A stretch of DNA of 64,000 nucleotides from Cephalopachus bancanus (Eukaryota; Chordata; Mammalia; Primates; Tarsiidae): the NCBI GenBank assembly GCA_027257055.1, contig JAPVLO010000003.1:8683501-8747500 (forward strand), read 5' to 3'. Of this stretch, positions 11,157-23,469 are shown piece by piece (positions within the stretch are counted from its first letter, which is position 1; every line of letters starts with the position of its first letter). Made by a program: the position numbers and the translations under genes. The notes beneath the pieces were generated by a model. The model made no database searches, was not told where the DNA came from, and was given only the letters and a program-made list of their open reading frames with translations.

Positions 11157-11523
11157 AAGGAATGCTATATTTACCAGTCCTCTTTTAGAGTTGCCAAGAG
11201 GATATTTACTCAAAATAAACGTGGAGAAATTTAGGCAAAAAGATAAGTGGTGAGCATTTAATATATTTAACTACAGGTCTGATAAAAAAATAAAGGTAGA
11301 AATAAGGATGCAAGTATAATAGATGAATATTACTTGTTTTAATAAAGTGTAAATAATACAACCAGAAAAGTTAAAAGGAAACATTTGTTTCTGGCTATCA
11401 TAAACTAGGTAGGATCACTCTGTCATTCCACTGTGAATTGTCAGAATACTAGACAAGAAGTCACGAAATAACAGTTTTTTGATTCTGAGTAAGAAAAGTA
11501 GAACATAACCTTAGAAGAAAAAA
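11157..11523. other. Spacer between Alus
   Basis: AT-rich; nothing recognised. Confidence 0.3.
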
Positions 11524-11533
11524 AAAAATCTAA

Positions 11534-11831
11534 TTTTTTTTTTTTTTTTTTAGTTGAAGTTTCACTCTGCTGCCCAGGCTGGAGCACAGTGACATGCTCA
11601 CAGCCACTGCAGCCTCGACCTACTGGACTCAGGTGATCCTTCCACCTCAGCCTTCCAAGTAGCTGGAACTATGGGCACGCACCTCCATGCCCGGCTAATT
11701 TTTTTTATTTATTGTAGAAATGAGGTCTCACCAAGTTGCCCAGGCTGGTCTTGAACCCCTGGACTCAGGCCATCCTCTTGCCTCTGCTTCCCAAAGTGCT
11801 GGGATTACAGACTTGAGCCACTGTGCCCGAC
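11534..11831 (-). mobile_element. Alu SINE, minus strand
   Basis: Full-length antisense Alu: T-tract at the left, CCACTGTGCCCGAC at the right. Perfect TSD AAAAATCTAA at 11524-11533 and 11832-11841. Confidence 0.92.
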
Positions 11832-11841
11832 AAAAATCTAA

Positions 11842-12425
11842 AGTTAAGAGCACCTTATGATTACAGTTAGATTCTGGATCATGAAGGAGAATCCCAAACA
11901 GATCACAATGCTCTCACTAAATCGAGAAGAGTTAGAACAGAGTTCAGGGGACTGGGGAAGCAAGAGTTTACAGGGCAGAGTTCTGGAGGCAAAAAGTCTG
12001 GGCAAAGAACAAACCAGAAATCACCAGAGGGGTTCCATTATGTCTGGTGCTGAATACTAAGCCACACTTGCAGAATGGTGAAACTTCATGAGTCCAGGCA
12101 GAGAAAAACAAAAGGAGATTTACAAATTAAACTAATCCCAAAGCTCACAAGATTTGAGAGACATATGAGTTCCAAGCAACCAGAATGCCAAGTCTCCTTT
12201 GAATACCCAGGGCATTTATTAGAATCCTGTGAGTTGTTGCACAACAAAGAACTAAACTAGCTCTATTGTTATCTAATTGCTCTAGAACCAGACTTCCAAA
12301 TTGCAGCATTATTGACATATTGGGCTGGGTACCATCACCTAACAAAGTTGACACATAAAGTTATTAACCATCACAGGGCAGTAAGAGGAAGTTTTTTGGT
12401 AGCAATGGAACAATCACATATTTTT
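11842..12425. other. Unassigned sequence
   Basis: Open frames of 60-69 codons (for example 11857-12060) show no recognisable domain. The part at 12270-12350 looks repeat-like but I could not name the family. Confidence 0.3.
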
Positions 12426-12429
12426 ATGA

Positions 12430-12700
12430 TAGTGTGGGTTACAGGAACATAAACATGGGGTAAAATTGCATAGAACTACACAGGGAGAGATACACATGAA
12501 TACAAAAAAAATGGTAAAAACTAAATAAGTTCTATAGTCTAGTCAATAATACTAAACCAGTGGCATTTTGTGATTTTGATATTATACTACCATAATATAA
12601 AATGTCAGAACTGGAGGATGTAGAATGAGTACATGATACTTTATATACTATTTTGTAACTTTCTTTGATTCTATAATTATTTCCAATAAAAAGTCTTAAA
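12430..12700 (+). mobile_element. Old L1 (L1M-type) 3' end
   Basis: Matches the general 3'-terminal pattern of mammalian L1M elements: a CATAGAACTACAC segment, then a TGATATTATACTA segment and a final TTATTTCCAATAAAAAGTC. Strongly diverged and without a clear A-tail or TSD. Confidence 0.45.
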
Positions 12701-12989
12701 AATGTTATGGATAGTCAAGTTTTAATTTGTCAACAGTTTAAAAATTAAACATTATTTTTAGTTTGGGGGCCACAAAGAAACAGATGGTAGACCAGATTTT
12801 TCCCAGGGTCATTGTTCACTGACCACTAAATTAGATAATGTAGTATTATTACATTATGTGGTAAGCATCTTCTGGTTATGGTAAAATAATGTCCGTTTGA
12901 TTTTAAGAAAGACAAATATTGCAAGGGGTAAAGAGACATACTATCTAAAACTTACTCTCAAATAGGTATATATAAAATAAGTGTATATA

Positions 12990-13510
12990 TGTAAATTATA
13001 CATATATATAATGAGAGAGAAATGATAAAACAAATGTGGTAAGATGTTAATATTTGAAGGTTCTGAGTAAAAACTTCAAGGAAATTATTATGTGATTCTT
13101 ACAACTTTTCTGTAAGTCTAAAATTATTTCAGAATAAAAGGTGTATACTTTTTCCAGTATTTGCTTAAAATAATATGGAGAGAGGGGATAAGTGAGTACA
13201 GATAATACTGAAACCCATGAGCTCTTAATTATTTAAGTAGAGTGATACATGAGATTTTATTAAACAATTATTTTTCTTTTAATGATTACTTAAAAATTTC
13301 CAAAATTAAATGTTTATACTCACACACACATACACACAAACCAGAGCTGAAAAAGTCTGGGGAAACCCTTACAGTGTCATTGATAGACAATAGTATAATT
13401 TGTGGAGGAGGGAGTATAATTTAATATGAGAAATAAAAAATTTATATCAATTGCTCTAATAATTTCATTTTCTAAAATTTATCTTGTGAAACCTAAAATT
13501 GGGTACACAC
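12990..13510 (+). mobile_element. Possible second L1M 3' fragment and flank
   Basis: The 3' L1M-like ending AAAATTATTTCAGAATAAAAG is seen near 13118-13140. The following part (13185-13500) resembles 25420-25800 (both GGATAAGTG-like, then TTAATTATTTAAG, then a 'GTGAAA' segment). The repeated unit described below may therefore extend this far left. Weak. Confidence 0.35.
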
Positions 13511-13525
13511 ACTTTTAAAAACTTT

Positions 13526-14274
13526 TTTTTTTAATTATTATTTATTTATTTATTTTTTTATTGTGGGGTACAGTTAAGGGTTAGGTATACAAATATGCTC
13601 CATTCAGGGATCCTTGTTGATAAGAGGTGTCTCCCGGTCCCCAGACAGATATTTACTACCATTAATCCCGTCTCCCTTCCCCTCCCACCTCCATAGTTTT
13701 CCACCACTGTCAGTCATTTTCTTATAGTATTATGTTGGATGTTCAAGGTCCACTATACGAGTGAGAACATGTGATACTCAGATCTTTGTTTCTGTGAGAG
13801 ATCACTCAGTATTATAGACTCTAGTTCCATCCAGGTCACTGCAAAATTCATGATTTTGTTCTTTTTTATGGCTGTGTAGTATTCCATCGTGTATATGTAT
13901 CACACTTTTTTAATCCAGTCTCTTTTGATGAACAGCATGGTTGGCTCCAGGTTCTTGCTATTGTGAACGATGCTGCGATAAACATACGTGTGCAGGTATC
14001 TTTTTTATAGAGTGATTTGAGTTCTTCAGTATATTCCCAGTAGGGGGATTGCGGGGTCATATGGGGGAGGGGTCAATATTTAGAGCTTTTAGGAATCACC
14101 ATACTGTTTTTCACAGAGGTTGCACTAGTTTGCACTCCCACCAACAGTGTAGAAGTGTTCCCTTTTCGCCACACCCTCTCCAGCAACTATTATTTTTTGA
14201 GTTATTGATAATTGCCATTCTGACTGGAGTTAGGTAGTATCTCAGTGTGGTTTTGATTTGCATCTCCCTGATGA
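13526..14274 (-). mobile_element. 5'-truncated younger L1, minus strand
   Basis: An L1 3' end in antisense: T-rich tail at 13526-13560, then the 3' UTR (GTACAGTTAAGGGTTAGGTA), then the end of ORF2 (antisense of a segment such as CCAACCATGCTGTTCATC). TSD TTAAAAACTTT at 13515-13525 and 14275-14285. About 750 bp, a dead 5'-truncated insertion. The same 3' UTR type occurs in several other copies in this window. Confidence 0.9.
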
Positions 14275-14285
14275 TTAAAAACTTT

Positions 14286-14875
14286 CAAAACTAGCAATTC
14301 CAAGTATTCATGATACATCAAAAGATGTCATCATTTTAAAATATTAATTTTAGGACTCCATATAAGTAAGACAAATAATGAACTGGGGTTGCCTATAGTA
14401 GGTAGCAATCATGGTAACACTTTTCCCACTGTTTTTGAAATTTTCTAAAATAATTATTTGTGATGTATATATAATAATCTTTTGAGATTTCTTAATTTCA
14501 TGGGAAGACAGATTAATTTTTAGAATGTTAATTTTCTGAGCATTTGTCAACATGAATAGAATGTCTCTAAACAGAAGCAATATTTCACCAACTTTTTATA
14601 TACCAATGGAGAGAAGAATTTTAATCTATTTTTCAAAATAAATTCAATCTGACATAAATACACATATGAGATGTTGGCACCCTCCCCATTTGGTGAAAAA
14701 ATTAAGATGTTGAGAGACAACAGAAGTAGGACCTTGTACACACTGACATGTACCTAAAACCTGGGTCATAGTTTGGAAAGAATTAAACTAGGATCAGAAT
14801 GGCATGTAAGGCACATTCCTGTGAGAGTGGGCAGAAGTTAAAATGTCTCACCCACATTTGTCCTAATTAAAGAAA
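14286..14875. other. Spacer left of unit A
   Basis: AT-rich. The 14380-14480 stretch loosely resembles 25930-26010, perhaps because the duplicated unit starts further left than I can align. No gene. Confidence 0.3.
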
Positions 14876-15278
14876 ACGCAGCACTCAATATGATTCAAGT
14901 TAAGGAAAAGGAGAGACCAGCGACTGGAGGTTTGCTGTGGGACAGTACTCCCAAACCAGACAGTAGTAATGAAGCAGGATTTTAGTGGATAGATAACATT
15001 TTCAAAACTAGATTCATCACAAGGAAATGGATCGGCAGGAGTTAAAGTCCCCACATGAGAGGTCTGGGGTCATATTATGGCTCTAAAACCAATAAGAAAG
15101 AGAAAATTTACATAGGAAATTAGAGTTTAAACCAGCTGTCACAATGGACGGTGATACGGACCAAATAAATACTGTGCTCAGCTATGGTGGAAGAATCTAC
15201 AGGGAAAAAAAATTAAAAGAAAGAAAGAAAAGCCATAATGGGTTTGAGTTTCAACTCACTGAATTGTAAAATGAAATG

Positions 15279-15786
15279 CAATAAGTCCCCTACATACAAA
15301 CCTTCAAACTGCAAACTTTCAAATATGCAAATGTCCATTTTTCAAGACCTTAGATAAAATTGAATCTATCAAGGAACCAGAACCTGTGCCATCAATGTCA
15401 GGTGTGAGTGAAATTGCAGCTTCCCCTCCACCTTCTGTTGCTGATGATCCTTCAGCTCTACCATCTCCCACCCTTCTCCCTCCTCCAGCTAGGAACTCTT
15501 CTTGCTTGTTCACTCACTGCCAGCCCCTGTATGTCAGCTGTTGTACTGTACTGTATTGTACTTTTCAAGGTACTGTCCTATAAGATTAAAAATGTTTTCT
15601 TTATTTTTTGTTTGTTTTTTTAATATATTGTTTGTATGCAAAGTATTATAAACCTATTACATTACAGTACTATATAGCCAATTGTGTTAGTTGGGTACCT
15701 AGGCCAGCTCAGTTGGACTTATAAACAAATTGGACTTACAAACACACTCTTGGAATGAAACTTGTTCATATGTAGAGAACTTACTG
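15279..15786 (+). mobile_element. Tigger-like (pogo) DNA transposon, short form, unit A only
   Basis: Ends CAATAAGTCCCCTACATAC at the left and CTACATATGAACAAG (complement) at the right give matching inverted termini; the right end is CTTACTG followed by TA. The interior keeps a transposase-end-like segment (GAACCAGAACCTGTGCCATC) and CAGTACTATATAGCCAA. About 508 bp, internally deleted. It splits the alignment to unit B at 15279 and is absent from units B and C. Confidence 0.75.
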
Positions 15787-16860
15787 TACTTTTCCATGTC
15801 ACTAATTTCAGCTCTTTTTCAGACCTTGAAAAACATTTCTGCAAGTATAAATTTCTTATATTATAGTTATTTTTAGACCTAAGATACTAATCCACTGCTA
15901 GATTTACCTTTCTGCTAGTCTTCAGCCTAGAGAGAAGCTCAGCAAACTTCATTCATCAAACCGGATGCCAGCTTTTCTTTGAAGGCACCCAAAACCTCAA
16001 GAGGTCCCTTTGCAGCCCTCTTCACTTGACTTGGATTAGAACACGGTATTCCTATTTTTCCACAGGAGCCACAGTTGATATTTTCTTTTATAAATAGGTG
16101 GGAGAAGGGGTAAGGAGGAATGGTGATCAGAATTAGCATGAAGATTTATAGGAGATATGCCTGACCCTAACAACTAGTGGCTTATGCTGGAGAGTGTCCT
16201 TTGTCTTCACTTTGGAGTCTTTATTTCAATTTCTAAACAGAGAGTCAATAGAAAAAGTCATCTCAATGTCCTCTACAGAGAGAAGTAATATGAACTTGGT
16301 ACTATGCTGAATATTTTGTGTACTTACTGAATCTTTACACTAACATTGGGAACAGAGTTAATTTCTCCCTTTTTGAAAATATGAAAACTGTAATTTAGAA
16401 AATGAATAAATCTATCTGAGATTATTTAAGTAGTTTCAAATTTTTACTCCTGCTATCTATTTTCAAAGCATTTGTCTCATGGTTTCTACTGTATCCTCAC
16501 AAATAAACCAGACACATTATTTTGGATATCTTCAGGGATCAAAGCTAAAGAAATGTGTTGTTTGTGAAATCCAGATCAGAACTTGTTAGAATCTCAGTTT
16601 ATAGCAGACTGCTGTACTCAGTGTTTCTAACATAGCAGGGCTAGTGAAGAATTAAAATATATTTCTATATAACTTTGCTTCCTCCAAACAAGGTCTTCAA
16701 TAATTACATAACTATGCCATTTTGATATTTTATAATTTATTTTAAATGACAAGTGAAAATTGTATGCACTTGAACAAAATTAAAACATGATATTCTAGTT
16801 TTGTGTACATTGTGAAATGGCTAAATCGAGCCAATAATACACAAAAGATCCACATTTACT
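15787..16860. other. OR downstream flank in unit A
   Basis: Parallels 26890-27840 of unit B and, for 15890-16100, 51475-51740 of unit C. No independent gene. It lies 3' of the OR, which is transcribed leftward. Confidence 0.6.
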
Positions 16861-16867
16861 TTTAGTC

Positions 16868-17823
16868 TTATTGATCAACAGATTTTATATTCAGTAAATA
16901 TTTCATAGCAGCTATTACGTCTTTATTTCTCAAGCTATAGATTATGGGATTTAGCATGGGGGTTACTACCCAATAAAACATGGGAACAAGCCCCTCTGTA
17001 GCTTGCAAATTGTGTTTCCCAAGGAGGTCTTGGGACTCAGGTTTTGCATACACAAAGAAGATGATACCATAAAATATGATCACCACAGTCAGATGAGCTG
17101 AGCAGGTGGAAAAGGCCTTGCATCTCCCTGAAGCTGAATTCATTCTCAAAATGGTGTAGAGGATGAACATATAGGAGGAAGAAATGACCAGCAGAGGAAG
17201 AACTAGAAAAGCAATATTTTACACTGTTAGGGTAGCAACGTTGAGGGCTACATCAGCACAAGCAAATTTTAGGACAGCTAAGTTCTCACATAAGAAATGA
17301 TTAATAATGTGATTCCCACAGAAAGGCAATTGCATAGCAAATGATATTTGCACAATTGAGTTGATTCCACCAGAAAGCCATGACACAGAAGCCATCAGTA
17401 CATACACTACTTTGTTCATAATAGTGGAATATCTCAGAGGGTTACAGATGGCCACATAGTGGTCAAATGCCACCATGCCAAGAAGGAAACATTCTGTTGA
17501 CCCCATTGCAAACCCAGAGAACATCTGCACTGGACATCCAGAGAAGGAAATGTTTCTTTTCTTTGAGATTAAGCTCACCAAAGTTGAGGGACCAGAGGAG
17601 GATGAACAACAGATATCCAGAGAAGAGAGGTTGTTCAGGAAGAAGTACATGGGTGTGTAAAGATGGGAATCAAACATACTTGTTATGATCAGAACACCAT
17701 TGCAAAATAGAATCACTAGGTACATAATTAGAATTAGAACAAAGAAAATGATCTCAGTTTGGGGTACCCGGAGAGCCCCAGAAGAATGAATTCTCTCACA
17801 AATGTCTGATTTATCTTGTCCAT
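16868..17823 (-). pseudogene. Olfactory receptor pseudogene, OR13C type, unit A
   Basis: A class A GPCR of the odorant receptor family: would sit in the ciliary membrane of olfactory neurons and signal through G-olf. It starts at the ATG at 17821-17823 ([20 protein letters not shown]) and ends at 16868; a repaired frame would be about 318 residues, normal for the family. Intact landmarks: the N-glycosylation site NQT, the PMYFFL of TM2, SCAH-type TM6 ([13 protein letters not shown]), [12 protein letters not shown] of TM7. Lesions: a 1-bp deletion near 17755 (codon about 29), which shifts the frame before TM1, and an in-frame TAA at 17216-17218 in TM5 where OR13C normally has Ser. The DRY motif reads DHY. 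Residues point to the OR13C2/C4/C5/C9 group; the exact ortholog is not assigned. Confidence 0.92.
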
Positions 17824-18635
17824 GTTCCAGCTTTCAGGGAATCAAAAGAAGAATGAACATAAAATATTTTCACGGACAAGTAACAAACACAGCAAACATC
17901 TTGAATAAGCATTTCTCTAGGGTGAAATAGAGTATTTGTTTTTAAGCTTCATCATTCCATTATCTTCAATAGTGTTTGTACCTAGAATACAACCATACCA
18001 AAATGTTGAGAGTTTCTATGCCTTATGTCTCATATATGAAGATCTACCTAGGATCGGAAGCAACCTTTCTTACTGTCAAGAAGACCCTAAACTGAGTTTT
18101 CTAAAAACCCTAGAATGTTGCCGACAGCAACAGCAGACTTGACTTCTTCATTTATTCAAGCCCAATGAGAGAACAGTGGGAAGGCAAAAGACAACCACAA
18201 GGATTGGAATTTTGATTAGGGCTTAACCAAAATGTTTAGAATTTAAAAGCAGGATTGATGTTCATGCATATTTGTTTGTCTGACTAGATCTCTGGATATC
18301 TTTCCAGGAGTTAAATGTGTATTTTTAAAGGGAAGGCATTTTATCATAGACAATTGAACCACATACGTTGCAATTTAATATCTATTCAAAGGTGGAGTTA
18401 GTTGTTGATCTCACAGTAACAGTCCATTCTTACAATTTTGTTTTTGCTATGACAAGAGCATTGCGTAGACCAGCTCTGCATGTATATGATGGAGGATCTT
18501 TATAGAACAATACATTGTCTCTCTTCAGGTTTTTTTTTTTTTTAATTCCATGGCTTCAGAGTTTCTCTTGATAATTTATTTGTCTAAATGAACCTGAAAA
18601 AACAGTAACAATAATTAAACATAATTATGTGTGTG
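17824..18635. other. OR upstream flank, unit A
   Basis: Immediately upstream of the minus-strand OR. Aligns with 28794-29590 of unit B. The likely 3' splice acceptor for the coding exon (antisense of CTGAAAG...ATG) is near 17830-17850, but the AG context is not decisive. Confidence 0.5.
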
Positions 18636-18639
18636 TGTG

Positions 18640-19440
18640 TTCATGTAGCACTTTATATTTTACATAGAGCAGTTGAATCTTCTCATTATTCCTAATTTTT
18701 TGTTTAAATATGAAAGATGGAATGTGACCAAGGTTATCCAGTCTATAAGTAAAAAGTGGAACTTAAAGCTCAGAACTCTGGCTATGAAGTCTACAGATTT
18801 TGGACTATAACACCAAAAGTCATTATATCTTGTTTTGCCATTAAGTACTATTCTGAATTTTGAGTCTTGGTGGAATAATCAAGAATGAACTATTTCAATC
18901 TTTCTAATTTATCATATGAATATAAATCACCTGAGAATCTTGTTAAAATGTAAATTCCCTTAGTAGATCTGAGACAAGACCTGTGATTTCTGCCTTTTTA
19001 CTAAACTCTCAGTGTGTTTCTGTAGCCACTGGAATGAGGCCACATTTTGAGTAGCAAAGCATTGGTTTACCTGTGAGAGATGGTAGATTATCCTGATGTT
19101 TCTGATGCCAATAGATTTTCTTTTGTGTTATTATATGGACTGGCTTAACAATCTAGAAAATGGCCAAGAACATAATTCTTTTGTATTTGCCAGCAAATTT
19201 CAAAACCATATCTTGCTGTCTGTATACTTCAGAAAAAAAAATACTACTGAGATACAAATTTTATAAAAGAAGGATACATTTTTGCTAGATTACTATAACA
19301 TGTATACAAAATTACTGATAGTCTAACTTGAGCACAGTCCTATTCCAAGTCAAGTACAGATGGGAAAGTATGACACAGTATGTTTGTCATCAAAAAGTTT
19401 ACAGTTCAATAAGGGAAAGAGGAAAACTACACATGAAACA
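18640..19440. repeat. Segment of unit A missing from unit B, with a MIR-like core
   Basis: About 780 bp present here, but unit B jumps from about 29590 to 29640 at this point. 18640-18800 resembles an antisense MIR (CAGTTGAATCTTCTCATTAT, then GACCAAGGTTATCCAG). Confidence 0.5.
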
Positions 19441-19700
19441 ATTTGATATAGAATATAATTACATCATGTGGCCAGGGGGAAAATTATAAGAATTCCTAGG
19501 AGAAAGTAAGTGAGAAACGAGTCTAGAGAGAGTTCAGGTGAAATTTCAGGCTTAGAGCAGACACAAAAGCACAGAACAGATTAGGAAAGTTTGGAAGAGA
19601 AGAGGGGTATTCTAGAAGGAAGAGTAGCTTGAGCAATGTTTTAGAGCAGCAAGTTGGTAGTAGCTACTTTTCAGACAAGGAAACCTTAGTGGAAACACAT
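19330..19700 (-). mobile_element. L2 LINE fragment, antisense
   Basis: Order of segments (CATCAAAAAGTTTACAGTTC, then GAAATTTCAGGCTTAGAGCA, then a purine-rich AGAAG stretch) follows an antisense L2 3' region. The right part is shared with 29690-29950 in unit B, so it predates the duplication. Confidence 0.4.
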
Positions 19701-19959
19701 CTGAAATGCTAATGAGGTAGGATCAAAGATCAGGCAGAAAAATTGACATTCCTTTTTGTAGGACGGAGGTCTTTTATTAGAATACGAAATACAAGGTGAG
19801 TGTTTAGACCCTGTGACTTTAGCTGCCCTCCAAACTTGACATTATACAATTTGATTTTACAAGGTTCTGAGCAGATAGGAGACACAAGGAATTAAGATGT
19901 CTAGATCAATTGGGTTATTAGTAAGCACTGCCTGCTGCCTGATATACACACATAAATCT

Positions 19960-19978
19960 TTTTTTTTTTTTTTATAAT
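19960..19978. repeat. Poly(T) run
   Basis: A homopolymer tract in unit A, not clearly the tail of a recognisable retroelement. Confidence 0.6.
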
Positions 19979-20234
19979 CCCCATCAGTTTTTAGGTTACG
20001 GCTCACGTGGGCTAACAGTTTCGAGAATACCAGCAGAGACTCAACACCCACTTTATCACTTAGTTTGTCATATGATGATAGGTGGAAAAATTTCTCTATG
20101 GTGTATAATACCTTGGAGGCAGAAGCTAAACTTGACAGAGGGATTTTTACTTCAGAAACAATCTGAAGAATACTAGGTAGAAAATTTCCAGTTTAGAAGA
20201 AAGGTACAAATGAGAGAAGGTTGAATCCCCAAAT

Positions 20235-20500
20235 CAGTGATGAGAAAATTGAGCCTCAAACCAATTTTTAATTTATATTTACTAAGCCTAAAGCCAGAAA
20301 TACCTTCTTTAAAAAGTCATTTTGGTTTATTTAAGTGGAAAAAAAAATCACAAGTAACTTTTACTACAGAGTTCTATGTGCCAGAAATTGTGCTTAAAAA
20401 TAGTTCACTTGGACAAGGTCATGTGACTAACAATGGGCAGAGGCAAAGTCCAAAGCCCATTCTATTTCCACTATTTATATGCCAACAGGTAGCATTAAAA
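20235..20500 (-). mobile_element. MIR-like SINE fragment, antisense
   Basis: Has the antisense MIR order TGATGAGAAAATTGAGCCTC, then AGGTCATGTGACTAACA. The counterpart in unit B is about 30440-30770. Confidence 0.4.
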
Positions 20501-20759
20501 TGTGTTTAGAAATCATTTGTCAACAACAGAGAATGGACAGTGAGTTCCAAAGATAACAATATTTCACTGATATAATAAAGGTGGAACTTGATTGCACTCT
20601 ATTGAACAATGTACAAGGAGAATGGTTAATTCTTGAGGAATTCGTACTTCTCATCATGGAAGAATGTTCATGACTATGAAATTGAATCATATTCCTCAGA
20701 ATAGCCCATTTGCTGTGAAATAATTCTACACTCACCTACAGTACTCAGGATAAATCAAA

Positions 20760-21130
20760 ATTCTCCTCAAGTGTGGTGCAGAAATTGGTCAGGGAATGCA
20801 TTGAACACGAGATACGAGCACTCCGAGCAGCCCAGCCACGAATGCAAAAGGAAGAGGACACTCCCTGACTTACCAGGAAAGGTGGCGATGTTCCAGATCT
20901 GACTGGAACCTTCTGGTCTAGGCCTGGTGAGTCTCTTGGCTTCTCTTTCCATATAAATGTGATGACAACGCATTTTAGGCTACCTACTCGATCTCTCCTT
21001 CCTCCTGCTCCAAGTTTTGCCCCCAGGCAGAAATTCCCTCACCAATTCAATCTACTCTAAGGCAGGCTTATCTTGTTGCCTTTGGTTTTCTTCTTCTACA
21101 CTCTTTAAATTGATCATTTTGTATAGTGTC
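20760..21130. other. GC-richer segment upstream of the OR in unit A
   Basis: 20760-21060 is less AT-rich than its surroundings and contains GGCCTGGTGAGTCTC, a donor-like GGTGAG on the plus strand. Unit B keeps only part of it (about 30900-31040). No coding signal. Upstream noncoding exons of OR genes occur at such distances, but here that would need the opposite strand, so I make no exon call. Confidence 0.3.
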
Positions 21131-21479
21131 AGATAACAAGAGATATGGAGAACGAGCTTGCTTGTCTTGCCCATACCTCCAAACCTAAATCTAATAGTGG
21201 CTGTATAAAATAGACAATTTTCTAGACTCTTAAGCCATTTCCCTGTGCAGTATTTGTAAATGAATGATCAGAACTTTAATATGCACAAATTATTCAGTTG
21301 CAGTAAGCTCTCAGTTTTTTTAAAAAAAGGTGTATTTCTGTCAATACCAACAAGCTGCCCTCTTATACAGAGATTAACCAGTTTATGTAATGCAAGTACA
21401 GAGGGATTCACCTAATCCCTAATGTGGCATGACATTAGCCTAGTTAAAAAGTGCTTGGGATTCAAAAACAAAAGTTCTA

Positions 21480-21660
21480 GTTTTTAAGTTCTTTTTTCTT
21501 CTAACTTCTAACATATAGCTTTGGTTTTTTTTCATTTGTAATAAGGTAAAAGAAATACCTGCCTTACTTTTATCATAGGTTTGTTCTGAGAAAATTTATA
21601 GCGCATAGAAATTGCTTTATGAATTAATTGGCATGTACAGATTATAACAGTGATGATATA
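21480..21660 (+). mobile_element. MIR-like SINE, sense
   Basis: Resembles the sense MIR downstream half: a pyrimidine/T-rich 'TTTTCATTTGTAATAAGG' like 'cctcatctgtaaaatgg', then TACCTGCCTTAC. Counterpart at 31440-31600 in unit B. Confidence 0.45.
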
Positions 21661-21899
21661 ATTATCATAGTTATATTTGATAATAATAAATTGATTACTG
21701 CATTGTTTGATACAGTTATCATTATAGATGCATATTTAATAATGGTTTCCACTATTAACTGAAAAGGTACAGTTTCATGGTATTTAGGACTTACCTTTAT
21801 AGTGATAAATTATTTCCACTTTCTAGAATAATTAAGTTCTTTTTATTAATGTTTATGTCAGCATTCTTTATTAAGGTCTAGTATTAAATGATACTAGGT

Positions 21900-22470
21900 T
21901 CCACAGACACAGAAAGGTAAATATTTGTCATGCAACAGTTATTGTAATTGTTCCCCAATTCCCAAAGCAATTTAAAGTTGGAATGAGAAATCTGTGGAAT
22001 GGAGAAACTTCTGGTGTGTCAGGGACAGTGTCCCACAGACCCAATTAAGAATGGTGCTGGGAATATACTGTGGCTGGACCAAAGCTCACATATCCAGTAA
22101 CATTCTCCTATCCAGGTCACTTTTGGAAAAAGGGGCAGATGTTTACCAAACAAATATTATGAAATGTGAGAACTTTCTAGTTTAAAATGTATCTACCAAT
22201 GCAAAGCTAATCCAAAGTAAGGGCTTAATAATTCAAATGATGATTGCTGAAATGAAATGCTAGAACTGAAAAATGATCTAGCTTCTATGAATGAAATAAA
22301 ATGGATATTCACTATGAATTAAATACATTGTGATTTAACTTTTTTGCTTACTTTATTCTTTTTGATAAATTAATTTTATATAGGATGTCATCACTAAACT
22401 TTTTTGGAATAAAAAGATACAGACAAACAGTAAAATAAACAAATTCATAGGACAGCAATAAATCCATATA
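21900..22470. other. Best-conserved noncoding block of the tandem units (unit A copy)
   Basis: Matches unit B 31870-32690 nearly base for base over 21940-22060, including CAGGGACAGTGTCCCACAGACC. In unit B this block is split after GTGCTGGG by an Alu. Here it reads through (about 22050-22058), giving the pre-insertion site. Confidence 0.75.
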
Positions 22471-22696
22471 TTTAAGACCACAAAAGTAGGGAAAAATGCA
22501 GAATAAGTAGTCTGAGGCATAAATAGGTATATAGTATAGTATTGAATTAAAGTGTTTTAGTAAAGTTTATTTAGCCATATTGCAGATATTAGCACTAAGA
22601 TTCTGGCTATAATTTCCCAGTAGACATCACATTTCAGTATAGAATACTTGAATTCTGAGAAATAACAATTTTCTTAAGAAGTTAAAACTATGCATA

Positions 22697-22697
<1 letters not shown>

Positions 22698-22739
<42 letters not shown>
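22698..22739. repeat. (CA)n microsatellite
   Basis: About 20 uninterrupted CA units. The unit B counterpart near 33493-33512 is a short decayed CACA segment. Confidence 0.9.
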
Positions 22740-23469
22740 TCCACAAACTATCTATGTGTAAATTAAATACAAATAGAAATATGTAAAGGTTGTTTTTATA
22801 CTATAAGATCATGGATGCTTAGAGCTAGAACACTCTGCAAAAATAATTTTGTAAGACTTACATTTCTATAGTTGAGTCATCTGAGATAAAGTGATGAAAT
22901 AATATTCCCAAATCCCTGTTAGTATTTGATTCAGGAAGAATTAAGAACAGTATTCCTCACTCATGAGAAGAATCAGAAAATTACAATAATGATACCATAT
23001 GAATTCTTACCAATTCTCAGACAATAACTTGTGATATAATCTGAAAATATAGGTCTTACATGACTGGAAGATAAAAGACCCCTATATGGAGTCCTTTAAT
23101 CTCTTATAACCCTTCAATTTTGTAAGCAGTCACTAAAAGGACAGTGACTTAAGTTGTGAGACACCTAAATTTATTATACTGCAAAGAGATTATCAAAGTG
23201 AGGCTTGTATATAACTATCATGAAACTTCCCTTCTAAATTCAGAAAAGAATAAGAATCAACAAATAGGGCCCTTTATTCTTGCTTTGGAAGTAACCTCTT
23301 GGGAACATAATATGAGCAGGCATGGAGGCATTCAAACAATGCAACAAATGGAAAAAATGGAAACATACGTTGTCTTCCTCAGAAGCAGGAAATATACATA
23401 AAAATCAATCTGCTTCTCAGCAGAAAAATCAAAGGACAAGTTATAGTTATAACCTGGCTATTGAAAGGA

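Noticed and set aside
15319..15623. Open frames in three registers with proline-rich products
   Set aside because: Remnants of the Tigger interior read in several frames.
17467..17688. Plus-strand open frames over the OR genes (also 28474-28716)
   Set aside because: Antisense shadows of the OR coding exon, seen at the same place in both units.
20760..21060. Possible noncoding exon with GGTGAG donor
   Set aside because: On the plus strand, opposite to the OR; only partly kept in unit B; no acceptor or transcript evidence.
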